From Nitrospiraceae bacterium (GTDB taxonomy: Bacteria > Nitrospirota > UBA9217): DNA of 11,444 bases. The stretch covers positions 1-11,444 of the forward strand of contig DMKB01000231.1 in assembly GCA_003454665.1 (NCBI GenBank). Direction: 5' to 3'. The position numbers were made by a program, and so were the translations under genes. The notes under the pieces are model-generated. The model had not been told where the DNA came from, did not search any database, and was given only the letters and a program-made list of their open reading frames with translations. Of this stretch, positions 7,760 to 11,444 are shown piece after piece (the stretch's first letter is position 1; the number at the start of each line of letters is the position of its first letter).

Positions 7760-8499
7760 GTGATTTTCCGACTTGTATGATCGGCAACGACGCGGTTTGC
7801 GTTCTTTGATTTCGCCCGTCGGGAACGGACCTGTTTTTCCCCCAAGCTTCTTTCGGCGTAGGAGGATAATGCTCCATAGAATTCTTCGCCGAGGAGAATC
7901 TCGATTATTTTTCTGAGCCCCTTGTACATCGGTTCTCCGGCGGGGTTCCGAAGGCAGGGGATGTGCTGCAGAAAGGGTGTGTCCTGCAAGGAAAGCACCT
8001 GTTTGCCTGCTTCGTTCGTGAAGAGCGACAGCGGATACTGCATGCAGTCCGAGAATTTAAACTGTTCCCAGGCCATGCCGCTCTCCAGGGCGTAGCTGTG
8101 TACGGCGCAATAGCGGATTCCCTTGCTGGTGGTGTAGAGGAGCGAGCAGTTGTTCTGGAAGAGGAGTACGCAGCGAAAGTCGGACCCGTTGAAATTTCTT
8201 CTGAGTGCGCGGGCCTCGTCTTCGTGGATCACGCATCCCGTGGGGCACTGCGAGGAGCAGTTGGCCAGGACCGATCCGTTGTTCCCGATGGCCTCGCGGT
8301 TCCCGGACGGCAGGTAGGCGAGGATGCCGTCGAGATGTTCTTCGATCCTCGAGGCTTCTTCCGGCGTTGCGAGACAGGAGCGGTAGCAGCAGAGGGAGTT
8401 ACAGCCGTACTTCGAAACATCGCAGGTATAAGGGCGCGTAAAGATCTCGGGATTGACGAGTACGGAGGAGATCTCTACGTAACTATTTTCATCAGGCAT
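7756..8499 (-). CDS. DUF3109-like cysteine-rich protein
   Basis: The 247-residue protein carries 13 cysteines. Its N-terminal signature C26-x6-C33-x3-C37-C38 (YTCDVSKYGCNSLCC), followed by C42 and a helix with PEEASRIEEHL, fits the DUF3109/YkgJ-type metal-binding families. Later parts (FRCVLLFQ, RYCAVHSYALESGMAW, SDCMQYPLSLF, PCL and a C-terminal GEEFYGAL helix) follow the DUF3109 layout. Members are thought to bind Zn or Fe-S clusters; their role is not established. Extra cysteines at 81, 85 and 89 form a CSSQCPTGC cluster. The ATG at 8499 has GGAG at 8509-8506 with a 6-nt spacer; a GTG four codons earlier (8511) overlaps that ribosome site and is rejected. The C-terminal 20 residues are basic. 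The gene runs head-to-tail into RACo, with its stop inside the RACo promoter. Confidence 0.8.
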   Translation of the reverse strand: MPDENSYVEISSVLVNPEIFTRPYTCDVSKYGCNSLCCYRSCLATPEEASRIEEHLDGILAYLPSGNREAIGNNGSVLANCSSQCPTGCVIHEDEARALRRNFNGSDFRCVLLFQNNCSLLYTTSKGIRYCAVHSYALESGMAWEQFKFSDCMQYPLSLFTNEAGKQVLSLQDTPFLQHIPCLRNPAGEPMYKGLRKIIEILLGEEFYGALSSYAERSLGEKQVRSRRAKSKNANRVVADHTSRKIT

Positions 8500-8650
8500 G
8501 TGGTTCTCCACAATTCCGTTCCGTGTTCCCCACGACGGTGCCGGACCAGAAGCCGTATCTGCGTGTTTTCGGTCCCGATCTCCCGTATTCCCCGGTTTCC
8601 GGCGACCACCGCGTGGTTCTGTTAATGTCCGCAGGGTGTCGGATTATCGA

Positions 8651-8671
8651 TCACGCCCAAGCGTGACTACG
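8651..8671. repeat. REP-like palindromic element, copy 2
   Basis: TCACGC-CCAA-GCGTGA is a perfect 6-bp stem with a 4-nt loop, followed by CTACG. It aligns without gaps to the element at 2791-2811. The third stem base pair is A-T here and C-G there, a paired change that keeps the hairpin. Confidence 0.6.
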
Positions 8672-8694
8672 GGCGGTGCTCCACTTAGGGACGA

Positions 8695-8723
8695 ATAGTA
8701 AAACGAACGGACACAATTGTAAA
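8695..8723 (-). promoter_or_regulatory. Candidate promoter for the DUF3109-like gene
   Basis: On the - strand, TTTACA (8723-8718) and TACTAT (8700-8695) are separated by 17 bp, matching the sigma70 consensus at 5/6 and 4/6. The predicted start near 8688 gives a 5' leader of about 190 nt before the ATG at 8499. Confidence 0.45.
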
Positions 8724-8796
8724 GCGTTTTTTCGTGGCACCCTCTTTTTGCGGTTCCCCGGGAGGAACTGAAGAGGAAAGAACAGGCGAAGGAGGG

Positions 8797-8846
8797 GCTT
8801 CACGGCCGTCCTTCGAGCAGGAATATTGAGAAAATGGACGTGAAGC
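8797..8846. repeat. Spaced 8-bp inverted repeat upstream of the speD promoter
   Basis: GCTTCACG (8797-8804) and CGTGAAGC (8839-8846) are perfect reverse complements with centres 42 bp apart, about four helical turns. A second pair, GTCC (8808-8811) / GGAC (8836-8839), lies inside. The right arm ends 10 nt before the -35 box, a position suitable for a regulator binding site. The regulator is unknown. Confidence 0.4.
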
Positions 8847-8856
8847 GATTTTATCC

Positions 8857-8885
8857 TTGACAAATCGGGCTATTTTTGATAAATC
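8857..8885 (+). promoter_or_regulatory. Promoter of the polyamine operon
   Basis: A perfect TTGACA (8857-8862) is followed after 17 bp by TAAATC (8880-8885), a poor -10 hexamer but preceded by TG at the extended -10 position. The predicted start is near 8892, giving a leader of about 155 nt before speD. Confidence 0.6.
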
Positions 8886-8891
8886 ACAATA

Positions 8892-9046
8892 AAAATCAAA
8901 GGTTGTTGGGATCCGCCTGCGGCTGTTGGGCGGCTTGGAGTGAACCGTATATTGCCCTTCCGCTATCGAGAGCGGGAGGCGGTGCTCGTGGAGTCAGATA
9001 ATAATGCTCTGACACGGTTTGGCGGGCGGAGAAGGAGGCAAACAGG
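8892..9046 (+). ncRNA. Structured 5' leader of speD, candidate cis-regulatory RNA
   Basis: Three helices can be read by eye. P1 pairs TGAACCGT (8941-8948) with ACGGTTTG (9014-9021), 8 bp with two wobbles. P2 pairs CCTTCCGCT (8956-8964) with AGCGGGAGG (8971-8979), 9 bp with one wobble and a 6-nt loop. P3 pairs GTCAGA (8993-8998) with TCTGAC (9008-9013) and abuts P1. Together they form a three-way junction. An outer pairing, TCCGCC (8912-8917) with GGCGGA (9025-9030), would end next to the Shine-Dalgarno and competes with CCGCC/GGCGG (8913-8917 / 8929-8933). CCTTC (8956-8960), part of P2, could instead pair with GAAGG (9031-9035) in the ribosome site. I recognise no known riboswitch class. Folding was judged by hand, without energies or covariation. 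Confidence 0.45.
9032..9038 (+). promoter_or_regulatory. Strong Shine-Dalgarno that sets the TTG start of speD
   Basis: AAGGAGG lies 8 nt before TTG 9047. No ATG is placed suitably, so the initiation codon is TTG. Confidence 0.8.
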
Positions 9047-9484
9047 TTGCACGCATTGGGGACCCACCTGCTGTTGGAGTTGCGGGACTGCAACCCAAAA
9101 ACCCTGAGCAATTTAGCGTTTGTACAAGAATCGCTGAAAAATGCCGCACTGAAGGCAAAGGCGACGATAGTTGAGGTCGCTTTTCATGAATTCAGTCCCT
9201 TTGGCATCAGCGGGATGGTGGTCATCGCCGAATCCCACCTCGCCATTCACACCTGGCCGGAATACGGCTACGCCGCAGTCGATATCTTCACCTGCGGAGA
9301 TCTGATCAAGCCGCAGGACGCGGCCGAATACCTCGTCACGCAGTTCCAGTCAAAGAGCCCTTCCTCCGTCGAGATGAAACGCGGTATTCTCGGCAGCGAA
9401 AAGCTTCCGCACAAAGTACAAGCCCAGATAGAAGGAGATCCCGCTCAGCATGACAGAGCCGAAGAGCTACAAGTGGTATATTGA
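9047..9484 (+). CDS. speD: S-adenosylmethionine decarboxylase proenzyme
   Basis: AdoMet decarboxylase makes the aminopropyl donor decarboxylated AdoMet. It is a pyruvoyl enzyme formed by self-cleavage. With the TTG start, the family N-terminus MHALGTHLLLEL begins at residue 1, and the key residues fall at S63 (AESHLAIH; cleavage E62-S63 makes the pyruvoyl group), H68 and C83. These are the same numbers as in the well-studied Thermotoga maritima enzyme, which supports the start. TWPEYGYAAVDIFTCGD is the conserved core. At 145 residues it is slightly longer than the usual 120-135; the extra C-terminal tail is where the gene overlaps speE by 35 nt. It is the first gene of the polyamine operon, behind a folded leader. 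A rare start codon with a strong ribosome site suggests tuned translation. Confidence 0.95.
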   Translation: MHALGTHLLLELRDCNPKTLSNLAFVQESLKNAALKAKATIVEVAFHEFSPFGISGMVVIAESHLAIHTWPEYGYAAVDIFTCGDLIKPQDAAEYLVTQFQSKSPSSVEMKRGILGSEKLPHKVQAQIEGDPAQHDRAEELQVVY

Positions 9485-10370
9485 GTACACGAGCCCTGAA
9501 GAGGGGCATATGCACAGTATCCAGAAACTCCATTACAGCAGCCAGACGAAGTTCCAGAGCATGGAGATCATGGACAGCGGCAGCTACGGCCGGTGCCTGG
9601 TGCTGGACGGCAAGATACAATCTTCGCAGGCCGATGAATTCATCTACCACGAGGCGCTGGTCCACCCTGCCATGCTGACCCACCCCGACCCGAAGCGCGT
9701 TTTTATTGTCGGGGGCGGCGAGGGAGCGACGCTCCGCGAAGTGTTGCGCCACAAGACCGTGGAATACTGCATGATGGTCGATATCGACCAGGAGGTGGTG
9801 GAGAAATCGAAGGAGCTTCTTCCGGAGTGGCATGAAGGCGCCTTTGACGATCCCCGGACCGATCTCCGCTTTCTGGACGCCCGCAAATATCTCGAGGAAA
9901 CAAAAGACATCTATGATGTGATCATTATCGACATCTCAGAGCCCGTGGAAGAGGGACCGGCATACCTTCTCTTCACCCGTGAATTTTACGAGATCGTGAA
10001 CGAGCGGTTGAGCCCGGGCGGGGTCATCTCGCTCCAGGCAGGCACCACGGCCCTGCATCAATTGCTGAATTTTACTTCGGTGAACAAGACGATCAGCGCC
10101 GTGTTCCCCGTGGTTGCGCCATACCAGGCGGAGATCCCGTCCTTCGGGCTTCCCTGGGGGTTTACCCTTGCCTCAAAGGATGAAGATCCGAGGAAGTTCT
10201 CCCAGAAGCGGGTGGACGGTATGATCAGCGAACGGATCAGCGGCACGCTCCGGTACTACGACGGCATCACGAACCAGGGCATGTTCCAGCTGCCGAAGCA
10301 TATCCGCAAAGCGCTCGCGGAAGAGACAAAGGTCATCGAAGACAACGCCCCCTTGTTTACCTATAATTAA
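9450..10370 (+). CDS. speE: Polyamine aminopropyltransferase, ACL5/thermospermine-synthase-like
   Basis: The 306-residue enzyme transfers the aminopropyl group of decarboxylated AdoMet to an amine. Its β-strand N-terminal domain (about 8-60) leads to DGKIQSSQADEFIYHE (53-68), the substrate-site motif. The methyltransferase-like fold follows with GGGEGATLRE (88-97), D111 in VDIDQE (nucleoside binding) and the active-site D161 in DISEPVEEGPAYLLFT (161-176). In spermidine synthases the last motif is usually DxxDP; the xEP-VEEGP-Y-L-T form here is closest to plant ACL5 thermospermine synthase (DLADPVEGGP). The product could therefore be spermidine, thermospermine or N1-aminopropylagmatine. AAGGAG (9432-9437), inside the speD end, serves the ATG at 9450 with a fairly long 12-nt spacer. 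The adjacent decarboxylase supports an agmatine- or putrescine-based route. Family certain, acceptor unknown. Confidence 0.9.
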   Translation: MTEPKSYKWYIEYTSPEEGHMHSIQKLHYSSQTKFQSMEIMDSGSYGRCLVLDGKIQSSQADEFIYHEALVHPAMLTHPDPKRVFIVGGGEGATLREVLRHKTVEYCMMVDIDQEVVEKSKELLPEWHEGAFDDPRTDLRFLDARKYLEETKDIYDVIIIDISEPVEEGPAYLLFTREFYEIVNERLSPGGVISLQAGTTALHQLLNFTSVNKTISAVFPVVAPYQAEIPSFGLPWGFTLASKDEDPRKFSQKRVDGMISERISGTLRYYDGITNQGMFQLPKHIRKALAEETKVIEDNAPLFTYN

Positions 10371-10376
10371 TGGATC

Positions 10377-11444
10377 ATGACTCTTCCATCACAACTCGAG
10401 GACGAACAGTTCCGGACGCCGCTGTTCGACGCAATGGTCAACCTTGCGGAGAGCCGCAAGGTGTCCTTCCATACCCCCGGTCATAAAAGCGGGAAAGGCA
10501 TATCCACCCGGTTCCGGAAGTTTGTCGGGCCCCGCATCTTTTCCATCGACCTCACCACGCTCGACGAAGTCGATTCGCTCCAGAATCCCAGCGGCGTTAT
10601 CAAGGAAGCACAGGAGCTTGCCGCCAGGGCATGCGGCGCCGACCGATCCTATTTTCTCGTCAATGGCACGACGGTGGGCAACCACGCCATGGTCGCATCG
10701 GCCACGGGTCCCGGAGACCGTGTCCTGGTAGCACGAAACTGTCACCGCTCCGTGCTGACGGGGTTGATCGTCAGCGGAGCGCAACCCGTCTTTTTTCACC
10801 CTGTTTTCGATCACGACCTCAAGCTCACCCTGAACGTTACTCTCGAGGCCGTCACGGCGGCGCTCGACGCCCACCCTGACGCGAAGGCCCTGCTCGTCAC
10901 CAGCCCGAATTACTACGGACTGTGTGCCGATCTCCCGAAGATCATTTCCTCTGCCCACGGGCGGGGAATGGTCGTGCTCGTGGACGAAGCGCACGGACCG
11001 CACCTCAAGTTTCACCCCAAGCTGCCCCGCTGCGCCCTCGACGCCGGGGCCGACCTCTGCGTCCAGTCCACGCACAAGATCGTGGGAGGCATGACCCAGG
11101 CGTCCATGCTCCATGCGCGGGAAGGCAGGGTCGATGTGGATGATATCACCAATACGCTCAAGCTCCTCCAAACCACGAGCCCGTCCTATATTCTTATGGC
11201 GTCCCTCGATCTCGCCCGTATGCAGATGGCAACGGAAGGCAAGAAGCTCCTGGACAAAACCATAAAGCTTGCAGAGGATGCGCGGACGAAGATCCGGGCC
11301 ATTCCCGGCCTGGCCTGCTTCGCCACGGAGCAGGCGCGGGCAGCCGGCATGGCGGATATGGATGTGACCAAACTCACCATTACCGTGTCCGGCCTCGGGT
11401 TGTCGGGCTACCAGGTGTCGCAGATACTCAATACCGACTACGAC
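10377..11444 (+). CDS. speA: PLP-dependent Orn/Lys/Arg decarboxylase, probably arginine decarboxylase (3' partial)
   Basis: The frame stays open for 356 codons to the right edge; Bacillus SpeA-type proteins are about 480-490 residues, so about a quarter is missing. Seen in order: SFHTPGHKSGKG (30-41), the family start motif; SIDLTTLDEVDSLQNPSGVIKEAQ (56-79 region); NGTTVGNHA (96-104) for phosphate binding; H123 (NCHRSV), which stacks on the cofactor; D203 and H206 in LVDEAHGPH; and STHK with the Schiff-base lysine K234, then TQASMLHAREG. These match fold-I decarboxylases without an N-terminal wing domain, close to Bacillus SpeA. Arginine decarboxylation gives agmatine; lysine or ornithine cannot be excluded from sequence alone. 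The start lies 6 nt after the speE stop with no clear ribosome site, so translation is probably coupled to speE. Confidence 0.88.
   Translation, partial: MTLPSQLEDEQFRTPLFDAMVNLAESRKVSFHTPGHKSGKGISTRFRKFVGPRIFSIDLTTLDEVDSLQNPSGVIKEAQELAARACGADRSYFLVNGTTVGNHAMVASATGPGDRVLVARNCHRSVLTGLIVSGAQPVFFHPVFDHDLKLTLNVTLEAVTAALDAHPDAKALLVTSPNYYGLCADLPKIISSAHGRGMVVLVDEAHGPHLKFHPKLPRCALDAGADLCVQSTHKIVGGMTQASMLHAREGRVDVDDITNTLKLLQTTSPSYILMASLDLARMQMATEGKKLLDKTIKLAEDARTKIRAIPGLACFATEQARAAGMADMDVTKLTITVSGLGLSGYQVSQILNTDYD

Larger units (their letters stand above)
8500..9046. other. 547-bp divergent intergenic region, no credible gene
   Basis: This gap separates the leftward DUF3109/RACo pair from the rightward polyamine operon. 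No open frame in it has a good start with a ribosome site or a recognisable protein. Contents from left to right: a predicted leader of about 190 nt for the DUF3109 gene with small hairpins (CCGG-TTT-CCGG at 8592-8602, ACCAC/GTGGT at 8605-8617) and a REP-like palindrome (8651); a leftward candidate promoter (8695-8723); GTTCC/GGAAC (8753-8768) beside a purine-rich run; a spaced inverted repeat (8797-8846); the rightward promoter (8857-8885); and the folded speD leader. Confidence 0.7.

Noticed and set aside
6788..7780. A 330-codon frame on the + strand opposite the RACo gene
   Set aside because: It is antisense to a protein with clear ferredoxin and ASKHA motifs; the translation is rich in Val, Arg and Asp with no family resemblance, as expected from a GC-rich shadow frame.
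8753..8768. GTTCC/GGAAC hairpin as a terminator
   Set aside because: On neither strand is the stem followed directly by a T-run (T-rich sequence lies on the wrong side on +), and no gene ends there.
8651..8863. A 70-codon leftward open frame
   Set aside because: It spans both a REP-like palindrome and the leftward promoter, and its product is low-complexity basic and hydrophobic sequence without a recognisable family or a good ribosome site.
8903..9001. A 32-codon TTG-initiated frame in the speD leader, possible leader peptide
   Set aside because: The purine-rich AAAGG abuts the first TTG with no spacer, there is no run of regulatory codons, and the RNA structure explains the segment better.

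Overview
The window is a GC-rich bacterial chromosomal segment. An outer-membrane β-barrel protein and a membrane Lnt-type acyltransferase homologue indicate a Gram-negative (diderm) cell. The reductive activator of corrinoid proteins (RACo-type) fits an anaerobe. The gene mix suggests an uncultured Desulfobacterota or Nitrospirota lineage, but that placement is inference. No tRNA, rRNA, CRISPR array, transposase or phage gene is visible. The window cuts a gene at each end.

Layout. Positions 2-2704 (+) hold the 3' part of a large cell-envelope protein: an HExxH metallopeptidase-like domain, a six-blade TolB/PD40-like propeller and a BamA/Omp85-like barrel. A 242-bp repeat-rich gap with a candidate terminator follows. 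Next on the + strand come an atypical short-chain dehydrogenase (2947-3840), a small two-helix membrane protein that looks like a fragment of a LytS-type sensor kinase (3900-4211), and an Lnt-like membrane carbon-nitrogen hydrolase (4208-5731), the last two overlapping by ATGA. On the - strand, read right to left, are a cysteine-rich DUF3109-like protein (8499-7756) and a RACo/DUF4445 ferredoxin-ASKHA ATPase (7723-5798). The RACo gene appears to have its own near-consensus promoter overlapping the DUF3109 stop codon, and a leaderless start. A 547-bp divergent intergenic region (8500-9046) carries two oppositely directed candidate promoters, an inverted repeat and a structured leader. A polyamine operon follows on the + strand: speD (9047-9484), an ACL5-like aminopropyltransferase (9450-10370) and a Bacillus SpeA-type arginine/ornithine/lysine decarboxylase (10377 to the right edge).

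How the genes work together. The right-hand operon is a compact polyamine module. The PLP decarboxylase makes the amine acceptor (probably agmatine), SpeD makes decarboxylated S-adenosylmethionine, and the SpeE-like enzyme transfers the aminopropyl group. SpeD and SpeE overlap by 35 nt and the decarboxylase starts 6 nt after SpeE, so translation is probably coupled. The pair on the left strand may be a redox-maintenance unit, but no corrinoid protein or methyltransferase partner lies in the window.

The points most worth a second look are the folded speD leader with mutually exclusive pairings next to the Shine-Dalgarno, the leaderless RACo promoter, a pair of REP-like palindromes that differ by a compensatory base-pair change, and the Lnt-like enzyme lacking residues that are essential in E. 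coli Lnt.
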